Origin: Roseimaritima multifibrata
GTDB lineage: Bacteria > Planctomycetota > Planctomycetia > Pirellulales > Pirellulaceae
Direction of reading: 5' to 3'
Assembly (NCBI RefSeq): GCF_007741495.1
Contig: NZ_CP036262.1
Coordinates: 4,836,001-4,900,000 of the forward strand
Length of the DNA: 64,000 bases
The notes under the pieces were generated by a model, which saw nothing but the letters and a program-made list of their open reading frames with translations, did not search any database and was not told where the DNA came from. Position 1 is the stretch's first letter. Each line of letters begins with the position of its first letter. The translations under genes and the position numbers were made by a program. Below are positions 46,056 through 55,141 of this stretch, in pieces.

Positions 46056-49000
46056 CCGAATCCCCTGACGCGATCGAGCGATCGTGTTGATTGGTACGGC
46101 CACGTTTCGTTAGGAAAGCATCACTTGTAACGATGCCCTCGATGAGAGAGCGAAAATGAATCGGCTGTTCTGAATCAGATTCGACGAGCGACTGAATCAA
46201 AACCTGATCGCCTAAGATCAAGGTCCTTCCCAAGGCGTAGGCCAGCAACTTGCTTGCCACGTTCCTTCGAAATTCGTCCGCTCTTTCAGCTCGTAAATAT
46301 TCTTGCAGTCCAGCGATTCCGACGCGTTGAATTCCATCGGGAAAGAGGGCGGAATCATCGATCTTGCGGCCTCCTAGATCGATCATCCGTCGTTCACCGA
46401 CCGGACCAAATCCTTCAAAGACCAATCCAATCGAATCGATTTTCTGATGGCAACTTGCACATGCCGCATGATCGCGGTGCATCGCCAGGGCTTCCCGAAG
46501 CGTTTGTTCCCCTAAATCCGCTTCGCTCGCAGGCAATTCCGGCACATCGGGCGGAGGAGGTGGGACGACTTCTCCCAGCAACCGGCGTATCACCCAGTAC
46601 CCACGTTTCACGGGACTGGTTCGCAGCCCCGGGGCATTCTTTGTCAGAAAGACCGACATCGGCAGCAGGCCGCCGCGACCATATGCCGAAGCATCATCTA
46701 TCTCCCTCCAAGTCGCATTGCCGTCCTGAGGAAATTCGATTCCATAGTGCTGGGCAAGTGGTTGATTCACAAACGTTCGCGACGAATCGATCAAGTCCTC
46801 CAGCGGCCTATCGGACTGAAACATATCGATCAAAAATCGAATCGGTTCCTCAAGCATCGCCTGACGCAGCGAGTCGTTGAATTCAGGAAAACGCTCTCGG
46901 TCGACACTGTTGTGTTCTTCAAACCGGCGGATATCCAACCAGTTCCCTCCGAACTCAAGTGCCAGACCGCGGACTTTCGGATCTTGCAGCATCCGTCGGG
47001 TTTGCGCCAAAAGGACTTCGGGTTCATGCAGTTTTCCGCTTGCCGCGGCTTGCCTTAGTTCTTCATCAGGCAGACTGGACCACAAAAAGAAACTCAAGCG
47101 ACTGGCCAGTTCAATGTCCGTTAACGCCCGCACATTGTCGCTATCGCAAAGCAGATCGACGCGATAGGAAAAGTGTGGTGACATCAAGATGGAAACCAAC
47201 AGGTCTTGCATCGCTTCTTCATGCGACAGGTGATCGGTTTCTCGGCGATCGCGATAAAACGAACGGAAAGAATCGATTTCGTTTGGCTGCAGATCCCGAC
47301 GAAACGCTTGGGCCGCCAACTGAATCATCGATTCGACATGAATCGATTCCGTTTCCGAACGCGTCGTTTCCACCCAGCGAATCTGTGCACTGATATCGTC
47401 AAAATATTTTTCGATCGCTTTGACTGCGATTTCGCCCGCTCCATTTGCCTTCGCTTTGTGGAGGTAGATATCGGAAAGCTTTGCAATCGAATCGGCACGC
47501 AAAGAGGCTTTGTCTTCTGGTCGTGCAAAATCAAATTCAGGATCTCGCATGTATCCCGAATCGGTCCGTTCGAACCACAACATTCCTTGGAACTGTCGCT
47601 GCGGTGCCGAAGCAATGAAATCAAGTTCTTCCCACAACCGGTCCAGTTGCTGCTTTTCGTCGGCATCCAGCACCAATTCGACCAGGGGCTGATCATCACG
47701 GTAATAGCCCATCATGCTGTGGAACCCAGCATTCAGCAGCCGACCTTTTTGCTGTTTCTCTTTGGGAATTCCCAGGTAGTCTCGTCCCCGTTCTGAAACG
47801 TAAAACGCATCGGGGAAGGTGCTACAAAACCGTTCACAGTCCGCTTCAAAAGACTTGCGTTGTTCCTTCGACGGCAGGCTGAATTCATCCACATTCAGTT
47901 CATCGGATTCCGCTTTGGGATCGGACTTCGCTTCGGATTCCGGCTTTGCGGGTTTGTTTTCCTGCTTATTGAGAAACTGAAAACTAGGGCGTCGTCGATG
48001 GCGTGCGTACTGTCCGTTCTTCCATAACACAAATGCTTGCGACCCGGAGTGGACTCCGGTTACTTTCAAACCTTCGATTTCAGGTTCGAACCACTTCCTC
48101 GCTTTTTCAACATAGTCAGCCAATGCATCACATTCGATTTTTACCGGCTGGTAGGAATCGTCGGCTGTCGGCAATTCGGCAGGTGCCGGCAAATCCGAGA
48201 ACATCTGATGCAGCCGAGCGAGCGGACTGTCGTTGGCGCCGGACTGTTGCAACGTCTCCCAAACGAGTGCAAGGTACGTTTCGCTGATTTGGTTGTCTGC
48301 CGCGATGCTTTCCAGCGTCGCCTCGGGTTTCCCTAATTCCTTGCGGTACTGAAACTGCCAGGCGGCAAAGAAATAATCCGCATAGTCGGTCGGCTGGCTT
48401 TTGTAGAACTGGACGATGCGATTAACGCAGTACTTGTCGCGGTCGGTATCGGTCGCCACAGGGTGGGGCGCGAATCGAATACCCGCTGGCGTTAAGACAA
48501 GATGCTCCGCAACCATCCGTGCTGCGTCCATTCCTTTTTTGATCAATGCCGGAGACATTCGCAGCGATTCGCCCGAGTTATCAAACCCTGCTTCGTTGGC
48601 AGGATCGACGGGGAACGTGCTGGTTGGGCGCAGATCGAAACCGGTTAAATCACGAATCGAATAATCGTATTCCGCATTACTCAGCCGACGGGCGTAAACG
48701 GGGCCGGGATCGCCCGCTTGCTTAGCCGATTCTTGCTGCAGCATGTCCTTGACCCATCGCACCACCTTGGCACGATCATTTTCGACCAAGGGCTGGGAAA
48801 CGTCCTCAGGTGGCATGTCCCCCGATTCCATTTGATCCAAGACCTCTTCCCACACCGAATGCGACTGCACTACCGAATCGGTGTCCGAGAACGGGACAAG
48901 GTTCAGGCCTGCCGCTTCGGTTTCGGCATCGTGACATTCCACGCAGTGAGCTTTGACAACGGGCAATACGTCACGCGCGAAACGCTTCTGTAGTCCGTCG

Positions 49001-49074
49001 GCAGCCGCTTCCGCGAACGTCAACTTCAGTGGCAATAGGCAGAGGACAAAACAAATGCCCCAGCATTTGGACAT
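46045..49074 (-). CDS. DUF1592/DUF1588-type planctomycete cytochrome
   Basis: The 1009-residue exported protein starts with a signal peptide (MSKCWGICFVLCLLPLKLTFA). A haem site follows, CVECH, in a Planctomycete cytochrome-C-type domain. The DUF1587, DUF1592, DUF1588 and DUF1585-type regions come after, recognised by SNAEYDYSIRDLTGFDL, ELASRLSFFLWSSLPDEELR and FVNQPLAQHYGI. A second haem site CASCHQKIDSIG lies near the C-terminus, then a tail ending SGDSDER. Such proteins pair with DUF1552 proteins and are predicted to carry electrons in periplasmic oxidation of carbohydrates. A charged, Lys/Glu-rich insert (about 360-400) interrupts the middle. ATG at 49072-49074. Confidence 0.85.
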   Translation of the reverse strand: MSKCWGICFVLCLLPLKLTFAEAAADGLQKRFARDVLPVVKAHCVECHDAETEAAGLNLVPFSDTDSVVQSHSVWEEVLDQMESGDMPPEDVSQPLVENDRAKVVRWVKDMLQQESAKQAGDPGPVYARRLSNAEYDYSIRDLTGFDLRPTSTFPVDPANEAGFDNSGESLRMSPALIKKGMDAARMVAEHLVLTPAGIRFAPHPVATDTDRDKYCVNRIVQFYKSQPTDYADYFFAAWQFQYRKELGKPEATLESIAADNQISETYLALVWETLQQSGANDSPLARLHQMFSDLPAPAELPTADDSYQPVKIECDALADYVEKARKWFEPEIEGLKVTGVHSGSQAFVLWKNGQYARHRRRPSFQFLNKQENKPAKPESEAKSDPKAESDELNVDEFSLPSKEQRKSFEADCERFCSTFPDAFYVSERGRDYLGIPKEKQQKGRLLNAGFHSMMGYYRDDQPLVELVLDADEKQQLDRLWEELDFIASAPQRQFQGMLWFERTDSGYMRDPEFDFARPEDKASLRADSIAKLSDIYLHKAKANGAGEIAVKAIEKYFDDISAQIRWVETTRSETESIHVESMIQLAAQAFRRDLQPNEIDSFRSFYRDRRETDHLSHEEAMQDLLVSILMSPHFSYRVDLLCDSDNVRALTDIELASRLSFFLWSSLPDEELRQAAASGKLHEPEVLLAQTRRMLQDPKVRGLALEFGGNWLDIRRFEEHNSVDRERFPEFNDSLRQAMLEEPIRFLIDMFQSDRPLEDLIDSSRTFVNQPLAQHYGIEFPQDGNATWREIDDASAYGRGGLLPMSVFLTKNAPGLRTSPVKRGYWVIRRLLGEVVPPPPPDVPELPASEADLGEQTLREALAMHRDHAACASCHQKIDSIGLVFEGFGPVGERRMIDLGGRKIDDSALFPDGIQRVGIAGLQEYLRAERADEFRRNVASKLLAYALGRTLILGDQVLIQSLVESDSEQPIHFRSLIEGIVTSDAFLTKRGRTNQHDRSIASGDSDER

Positions 49075-49397
49075 GCGTCATTTCCGTGGCAAACGCAACA
49101 AAACCGCGGCGAACCGACAGTGCTTCATCACAGTGGGGAGGGAAGGGTTAAGGAGGGATGTCCAGTATAACGCAAAAAAACAGGCTCCTGCAAAGTCGAT
49201 GCAAATAGACGACGCAGTTATCCTACGGGAAAAACACTAGGCCAAAACGACGGTTTTTCGGCTCGCCGATTCCCCCAAATCCTGAACGGAACGGACCAAA
49301 TCGGCGATTGATTTCGTCAGTGCCCCCTTTCGTTTGGCGAAAAGGGGACACACTTTCTGCGATTTCGACGCCACCGGTCGCTAAATCAACGGTTGGC
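49075..49397. other. Non-coding stretch with hairpin
   Basis: A hairpin with CCCCCTTTCG and a near-complementary GCGAAAAGGGG lies at about 49322-49350. It is about 50 bases from the stop of the propeller gene at 49398 and could terminate it. No gene is seen in the rest, which contains the upstream region of the cytochrome gene. Confidence 0.5.
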
Positions 49398-50765
49398 CTA
49401 CGGCTTGGCGATGCAGTACAGGTGCGATTTACTGCGGATGAAAATTTCATCGCCGACGATTGCCGGGGAGGCGTCCACACTGTCATCCAGTTTGTTAGTC
49501 GCGACGACCTGCATCGTATCGCCGTGCTTTAAGACAACCGTGGTCCCGTCTCGCCCTGTTACGTAGATATGGTCATTCGCTGCAACGGGCGAAGCATAGA
49601 TGCTGGAAATTTCGGGCAACCGAGTCGGTTCGATGACAAGTTCGCCGGTCTTGGCCTGCCGAGAGACCAACACGCCGGTATTTGATTTATTGAAGTACAG
49701 CTGCCCTTTGTATAGAACCGGCGACGGCACGTACGGCGCCGCGTCCTCTTCGACCCAGGAAACACGATCGGTATCCGTCAAATCCCCTTTGGAACTTAGC
49801 GGGATCGAATAGATCGCGTAGCCTCGATACCCCGTCATGCAGATCACGTTGTCCTCGAACCGAACCGGTGTCGGGATCGGATTGGTCACTTGACCACCAC
49901 ACTCCCAAATCAAATCTCCGTTTGCCAAATCGTAACTTCGTACCCGATTGGTGCCATTGGTTATCACTTGGCTGCCACCGTCAAAATCTGTGATCAAAGG
50001 GGTCGCCCAGGTTGTCGGTTCATCGCGTGCGGTTCGCCATTTTTCCTCTCCCGTCTTTCCGTCCAGGGCGACGAGAAACGAATCACCTTCGTGGTCCCAG
50101 GGAACCACAAGAATTCCATTGTGTAGGGCAGGGGAGCTAGCTTCCCCGAATGCGTTTCGCGTTTGCATCTGCCCAAGGTCCCGTTGCCACTGTACTTTGC
50201 CATCTAGATCCAGACAGAACACGCCTCGAGAACCGAACGAAACAAATAAATGCTCTCCATCGGTTACCGGCGAAGAAGAAGCGAAGGTATTGGTACTGTG
50301 CCCCGCTTCGTGCGGTACCTGCTGGGTCAACGAGGTCCGCCAAATTTCTTTTCCGGTCGCTCGGTCAAAAGCCAACACCATGAAATCATAATAATGCGTC
50401 GGAGATTCCGGACGGCCGCGTCCTCTTCCACCTCGACGCGATTCAGTCTGCGGACCTGCCGCTTTCGGTTGCGTTTCTGCAGCCGCCCCCTCTTCTTGAC
50501 GATCGGTCTTCACCGCCGCACTTACGTAAACACGATCATTCAGAACAATTGCGGTTGAACTGCCTACCCCCGGGACGGGGACCTTCCAGCGTACGTTCTC
50601 CGATTCGCCCCAGCTAATAGGTGGCGCCGCATCCACGGCCACCCCATTTCCTTGGGGGCCTCGCCATCGAGGCCAAGAATCCGAATCGGCCGCGTTGGTT
50701 GCCGTTTGCCATGATGCACAGCCCAAGCCAAACATGGCCAAGCAGAAAAAGATTGTCGCCCTCAA
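49398..50765 (-). CDS. Exported PQQ-like beta-propeller protein (TTG start)
   Basis: The 455-residue protein begins at TTG (50763-50765), preceded by GGGAG with seven bases of spacing. This gives a signal peptide RATIFFCLAMFGLGCASWQ. Propeller blades follow (SWPRWRGPQGNGVAV, FDRATGKEIWRT, LDLDGKVQWQRDLG, LDGKTGEEKWRT). The open frame continues to 50894 through a Cys-rich stretch (CPACQACCKLL..CQFC), which I regard as untranslated leader because its only start is a weak TTG. A short Arg/Gly insert (ESRRGGRGRGRPES) lies between blades one and two. It is a paralogue of the protein at 27512-28819. Function is unknown; it may anchor an exported complex. Confidence 0.75.
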   Translation of the reverse strand: MRATIFFCLAMFGLGCASWQTATNAADSDSWPRWRGPQGNGVAVDAAPPISWGESENVRWKVPVPGVGSSTAIVLNDRVYVSAAVKTDRQEEGAAAETQPKAAGPQTESRRGGRGRGRPESPTHYYDFMVLAFDRATGKEIWRTSLTQQVPHEAGHSTNTFASSSPVTDGEHLFVSFGSRGVFCLDLDGKVQWQRDLGQMQTRNAFGEASSPALHNGILVVPWDHEGDSFLVALDGKTGEEKWRTARDEPTTWATPLITDFDGGSQVITNGTNRVRSYDLANGDLIWECGGQVTNPIPTPVRFEDNVICMTGYRGYAIYSIPLSSKGDLTDTDRVSWVEEDAAPYVPSPVLYKGQLYFNKSNTGVLVSRQAKTGELVIEPTRLPEISSIYASPVAANDHIYVTGRDGTTVVLKHGDTMQVVATNKLDDSVDASPAIVGDEIFIRSKSHLYCIAKP

Positions 50766-50984
50766 GGGTTTCTCCCAAACAAAAATTAGAGTTCTGCGAA
50801 TGATAGGTGAACGATGATCACAGAATTGGCATCGACCCCGCGGTCCGTTTAACAATTTACAGCAGGCTTGGCATGCTGGGCAAACAAAATGCAACGCATC
50901 CGGCCAATTTTGTTCCCGACAGCCTCGCTCCGCCGCAGCCCCAATTCGGGCAAGTAATTTTCAGAGTGGTGCGTGCAGGCGACC

Positions 50985-51881
50985 TCAGCCGTATCCGTCG
51001 TTACCATCCCCGATCACCTGCTCGCTTCGATTTCGGTATTCCCTTGGCGACGTCCCATTTAGCAATCGAAACTGCCGGCTGAAATAATTACTGTCTCCGA
51101 AACCGACCGTCAGGGCGATTTGGGTGATGCTCTGATCACTTTGCTGAAGCAATTGACAGGCTCGTTGGATCCGGCGACGAATCAGGTACTTGATCGGCGG
51201 AGCGCCCATCGTCGCTTCGAAGGTGCGAATAAAGTTTCGTCGTGACATCCCCGAGATTTCGATCAGCTCTTTTAGCGAAATCGGGTCGGTGTAGTGCCTT
51301 TCGATATGGGCGATCGCTTCGGCGATTCGGAGCAGGGATTTGCTTTGTGGATTTCGTGACTGGTTGTAGCAGCGAGCCAGAAAGGTTGCCAATTGCAGCC
51401 ACGTCGTCGTTGCCATCACACCGAATCCGGGTCCTCGCTGGTCTAGTTCCCCCTCCAACTGGTCGACCAACCGAATCGCTTCGGCCAATTCAACCGGCGC
51501 CAACTGCAAGCGACTACTGAACATATGCCGTTTCCGCCAAGCAGGCTCCAAGGTGAATAGCGTGTGATACCCCGGTAGGGAATGAAGATCACTGAAAGCG
51601 AGCGGCAATTGAGCGGAGTCGAACAACACATTGATCAGGCTCAGACGATCCATATTTAAATAGTCATGAGGTCGATCGCCTCCGATGACAAACGTATCGC
51701 CTGCAGTCAATTCGTAGGTGTCTTCACCCGTTATATGGACCCCTTTTCCCCCCGTGATGATCACGATTTCCGAGAACTCGTGCGAATGCAGGCCAAAGGG
51801 TTCTTGCGGATCACGCCGTTCCACTGCGATCGGGAACCCATCGGGGTGGAACCAATCCTGCTTCCTCAGTTTTCGAATCAT
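50985..51881 (-). CDS. AraC-family regulator of the rhamnose locus (cupin + HTH)
   Basis: The 298-residue protein starts at ATG 51879-51881 ([11 protein letters not shown]..). An N-terminal cupin domain ([19 protein letters not shown]) and a C-terminal AraC-type double helix-turn-helix ([47 protein letters not shown]) are visible. The cupin presumably binds a sugar, most likely rhamnose. It is divergent from rhaA, with 234 bases between the starts. By analogy with RhaS/RhaR it probably activates the seven-gene unit to its right. An in-frame TTG at 51974 is a less likely start. Confidence 0.85.
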   Translation of the reverse strand: MIRKLRKQDWFHPDGFPIAVERRDPQEPFGLHSHEFSEIVIITGGKGVHITGEDTYELTAGDTFVIGGDRPHDYLNMDRLSLINVLFDSAQLPLAFSDLHSLPGYHTLFTLEPAWRKRHMFSSRLQLAPVELAEAIRLVDQLEGELDQRGPGFGVMATTTWLQLATFLARCYNQSRNPQSKSLLRIAEAIAHIERHYTDPISLKELIEISGMSRRNFIRTFEATMGAPPIKYLIRRRIQRACQLLQQSDQSITQIALTVGFGDSNYFSRQFRLLNGTSPREYRNRSEQVIGDGNDGYG

Positions 51882-52115
51882 TCGCCTACCCCAATCAAAT
51901 AGCCCTACTGGGGATCCTGCTCCATCGAGAATCCACACGCGGGTAAATCCAAGAACCTGCTCCTCGGGCTGCAAACCGGCCAGCCCGGCACTATTGTGCT
52001 ACTTCGTGTCACAATCGTCAAGGTTTTACGATCGAATATCACTAAACTATGGCTACAGCAGCTTCACTAGAATGCCGGAAAGAGCCTTTCCTTTCCCTTG
52101 ACCCGGAATCAGCCC
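51882..52115. promoter_or_regulatory. Divergent control region of the rhamnose locus
   Basis: This gap separates the AraC-type regulator from rhaA. The only symmetry I see is a weak ATCGT..ACGAT inverted pair at about 52014-52032. AraC-type proteins usually bind direct half-sites, so the operator cannot be placed by eye. No clear -35/-10 pair is visible. Confidence 0.4.
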
Positions 52116-53399
52116 ATGACCAATCCAGCCAATATCGAGAAAGCTTTTCTGCTTGCCAAGGAGCAATACGCATCACTTGGAGTGGACGTCGACGCCGCTT
52201 TGGAAAAAATTCGAAGCGTTGCGATCTCGGTTCACTGCTGGCAGGGGGACGACGTTGCGGGCTTTGAAGGGGATGAGGGAGCCCTCGGCAACGGGTTGGC
52301 CGTGACCGGCAACTATCCCGGACGCGCTCGGACGGCGGATGAACTGAAAAGCGACCTGGAACTTGCCTACTCGTTGATCCCGGGCAAGCACCGTTTGAAC
52401 CTGCATGCAATGTACGGGGACTTCAATGGCCCCGTCGATCGCGATCAAATCGAAGTCGAACACTTCCAGGGCTGGATCGATTGGGCGGCAAGCCAAGAAA
52501 TCAGTTTGGATTTCAACCCCAGCTATTTCTCTCATCCCAAGGCAGCGGACGGGTTTACGCTTGCACATGCCGACGAGGGAATTCGCCAGTTCTGGATCGA
52601 CCACGGCATCGCCTGCCGCAAGATCGCCGCAGCGATGGGGAAAGCCCAAGGGAATCCGTGCATCAACAACTTCTGGGTCCCCGATGGCTACAAGGACACT
52701 CCAGCCAGTCGTAAGGCGCCGCGTGAGAGATTGGCGGCATCGCTAGACGCAATTTTCTCTGAAAACCTACCGGCAGCCCACACGTTGGATGCTGTTGAAT
52801 GCAAGCTATTTGGGATTGGCAGTGAAAGCTACGTTGTTGGGTCCCATGAATTTTACATGGGATATGCGATCTCGCGCAACAAGGTTCTTTGCCTAGACGC
52901 AGGGCATTTTCATCCAACGGAAGGGATCTCCGACAAAATCTCTTCGGTCTTAATGTATGTCCCAGAACTACTCTTGCATGTCAGTCGTGGGGTTCGCTGG
53001 GACAGTGACCACGTCGTCACTTACAGCGATGAATTACAGGCGATCATGCAAGAAATCGTTCGCGGCGATTACCTGAACCGAGTCCACATTGGTTTAGATT
53101 TCTTTGATGCCAGTATCAATCGCGTCGCCGCCTGGGCGATCGGAACTCGCAACGCATTGAAGGCGCTTTTGGCAGCCTCGCTGGAACCTACCGAAAAACT
53201 TCAGCAACTGGAGCGTGATGGCGATTTCACGTCCCGCCTAGCATTAATGGAAGAACAAAAAACGATGCCGCTGGGTGCGATCTGGGACCACTACTGCCAG
53301 TCCGTCGGCGTCCCCGTCGGTGCCGAGTGGCTGAACAAAGTCCAAGAATACGAGAAAACGACGCTTTCCCTCCGGAGCTCTTGCTCGGCAACCGTGTAG
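52116..53399 (+). CDS. rhaA: L-rhamnose isomerase
   Basis: The 427-residue cytoplasmic enzyme converts L-rhamnose to L-rhamnulose using a divalent metal. Family-specific blocks are clear: [15 protein letters not shown] (about 37-51), [42 protein letters not shown] and [19 protein letters not shown]. The His, Asp and Glu metal ligands lie within these blocks. ATG at 52116 is preferred to an in-frame TTG at 52098. It is the first gene of the locus. A permease gene follows 75 bases later on the same strand. No kinase for rhamnulose is found in the window. Confidence 0.95.
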   Translation: MTNPANIEKAFLLAKEQYASLGVDVDAALEKIRSVAISVHCWQGDDVAGFEGDEGALGNGLAVTGNYPGRARTADELKSDLELAYSLIPGKHRLNLHAMYGDFNGPVDRDQIEVEHFQGWIDWAASQEISLDFNPSYFSHPKAADGFTLAHADEGIRQFWIDHGIACRKIAAAMGKAQGNPCINNFWVPDGYKDTPASRKAPRERLAASLDAIFSENLPAAHTLDAVECKLFGIGSESYVVGSHEFYMGYAISRNKVLCLDAGHFHPTEGISDKISSVLMYVPELLLHVSRGVRWDSDHVVTYSDELQAIMQEIVRGDYLNRVHIGLDFFDASINRVAAWAIGTRNALKALLAASLEPTEKLQQLERDGDFTSRLALMEEQKTMPLGAIWDHYCQSVGVPVGAEWLNKVQEYEKTTLSLRSSCSATV

Positions 53400-53474
53400 C
53401 GTCCTTCACTACTCACTCCAGTCATTACACTGGAAACCGAATCACCCCGTTAATCAGAAACCACGAGAGCCCTC

Positions 53475-54911
53475 ATGACGGACGACAACGCCTCGAACTC
53501 AGGTGGAGAATTTGAACGCGAACCGGTTCCAAATTCCGCACTGCTAGGTTCAGGAAAATTCTGGGGCATGTACGCCGGCGAACATGCCGCGGGTACGGAA
53601 TTCATGATCGGTCCCCTTTTTCTCGCGGCAGGGGCCAGTCTATCGGACCTATTGCTGGGTCTGTTGCTGGGCAATTTTTTAGCCGTGCTGACGTGGCGGT
53701 TCCTAGTGGTACCGATCGCAATGGCCAAGCGAATGACGCTGTACTACCAACTGGAAAGAATCGCCGGGGGATCCTTGGTCAAGTTCTATAACTTGATCAA
53801 CGGCCTACTTTTCTGCTTTTTAGCGGGCGCGATGGTAACGGTTTCAGCTTCGGCGGTTGGAGTTCCATTTGACATCACCTTTGATGTACCAAGCAACATG
53901 TTCGGGTTAAGCAACCCATCCTTCACGGCATTGGTTGCAATCGTAGGGATCGTCATCGCCGCGGTTGCAGCGGGCGGATACGAACGGGTCGCACGTTTTG
54001 CAAATATTGCGGCCCCCTGGATGATCGGCGTCTTCGCCGCCTGTGGAATCGTCTCGCTAACCCAGATGGACGCGACCAACATGGCCGCATTGTCAGAGGG
54101 AAAATACTGGACCGATGCGGTAGCCTTTGTTCAAGAGAAAAACGGATCGGAAACCTTTGGGTTCTGGCAGATTGTTGTCTTTGCTTGGTTGTGCAACGGA
54201 GCGATGCACTTCGGGATGGCCGACCTTTCCATCTTTCGTTTTGCCCGCAGTAAGGCCTCTGGCTGGGCTCCTGCCATCGGGATGTTCCTGGGACACTACA
54301 TGGCCTGGATTGCCGCCGCCCTCCTCCTGGCGGCGTTGATTAAACTGCAACCGGATCTAGCAACCGGAGCCGACGGGAAGGTGGTCGCCAATCCCGGTAT
54401 GCTTGCGTACCAATCGCTCGGGTGGGCAGGAATCATCTGCGTCGTGATCGCGGGTTGGACAACCGCCAACCCCACGATCTACCGCGCCGGCCTAGCGTTC
54501 CAGGGCGTGTTACCGAAAACTTCGCGAACCGCGATGACTTTGACTGCAGGGGCGGTCGCAACCATCGCCGGAGCGTTCCCCAATCTTTCGGCTCAACTGC
54601 TGGGATTTGTCGGTACTTACGGAACCATCTTAGGCCCGATGGGAGCCGTCATCTTTGTCGATTTTTATCTACTGAAACGTTTTGGACTTCGAGACGAATA
54701 CGCCACCCACAGTGGAATCAAAGTCAATTCAGCCGTGATGATTGCCTGGTTGCTGCCGGTGATCGTCGGCCTGTATCTGATTTTCTGGCAGGGCATCTTT
54801 GCTGCGTATGCCGTCATTCCGTGCTGGGTTGCCTGTGGAATCCTCTACCTAATCCTTAGCAAATTCACCCAACGAACACTGCCGAACCAAGAGGCCTTAT
54901 CTCATGAATAA
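53475..54911 (+). CDS. NCS1/purine-cytosine-permease-like transporter, putative rhamnose importer
   Basis: The 478-residue protein has about 12 hydrophobic segments and a polar N-terminus. The pattern matches the NCS1/CodB-like superfamily: an early GMYAGEHAAGTEFMIGPLFLAAGASLSD, a middle VVIAGWTTANPTIYRAG and a late PMGAVIFVDFYLLKR. Family members import nucleobases, vitamins and related compounds with Na+ or H+. Placement between rhaA and the rhamnosidase suggests the substrate is rhamnose or a rhamnose oligomer, which would be unusual for the family; the sugar transporter RhaT belongs to a different one. The stop overlaps the start of a 65-residue membrane protein by eight bases. Confidence 0.78.
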   Translation: MTDDNASNSGGEFEREPVPNSALLGSGKFWGMYAGEHAAGTEFMIGPLFLAAGASLSDLLLGLLLGNFLAVLTWRFLVVPIAMAKRMTLYYQLERIAGGSLVKFYNLINGLLFCFLAGAMVTVSASAVGVPFDITFDVPSNMFGLSNPSFTALVAIVGIVIAAVAAGGYERVARFANIAAPWMIGVFAACGIVSLTQMDATNMAALSEGKYWTDAVAFVQEKNGSETFGFWQIVVFAWLCNGAMHFGMADLSIFRFARSKASGWAPAIGMFLGHYMAWIAAALLLAALIKLQPDLATGADGKVVANPGMLAYQSLGWAGIICVVIAGWTTANPTIYRAGLAFQGVLPKTSRTAMTLTAGAVATIAGAFPNLSAQLLGFVGTYGTILGPMGAVIFVDFYLLKRFGLRDEYATHSGIKVNSAVMIAWLLPVIVGLYLIFWQGIFAAYAVIPCWVACGILYLILSKFTQRTLPNQEALSHE

Positions 54912-55101
54912 AATTGCCAAAATTGTTTCTTTGATAACGCTTGGATTGGTGATTGTCCCGTGCCTGCAGTTCTTCGTGGGCACAGCCAGTCTGGAAACCG
55001 TCAAAACAACCGCCTTGATCGGCACCATCGGTTGGTTCATTGCCACCCCGATATGGATGAGCCGCCCGCTGCCGAGCGATGCTGAACGAGTTGAAATCTA
55101 G
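54904..55101 (+). CDS. Small two-helix membrane protein coupled to the permease
   Basis: The 65-residue protein has two hydrophobic segments (about 6-26 and 35-53), then a short acidic tail (SDAERVEI). Its ATG lies inside the last codons of the permease gene, so translation is probably coupled. I do not recognise a family. Short membrane subunits encoded with transporters are known for other families (for example the DUF4212 subunit of some sodium/solute symporters), which suggests an accessory role here, but this is inference. Confidence 0.7.
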   Translation: MNKIAKIVSLITLGLVIVPCLQFFVGTASLETVKTTALIGTIGWFIATPIWMSRPLPSDAERVEI

Positions 55102-55141
55102 AAATCACTGAACTCCCGGAATTTCCCCCATGCTTTGCAAC

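Noticed and set aside
50766-50894. Cys-rich N-terminal extension of the PQQ-propeller protein (CPACQACC..CQFC)
   Set aside because: It looks like a zinc ribbon but its only start is a weak TTG, while a downstream TTG has a good GGGAG site and gives a signal peptide.
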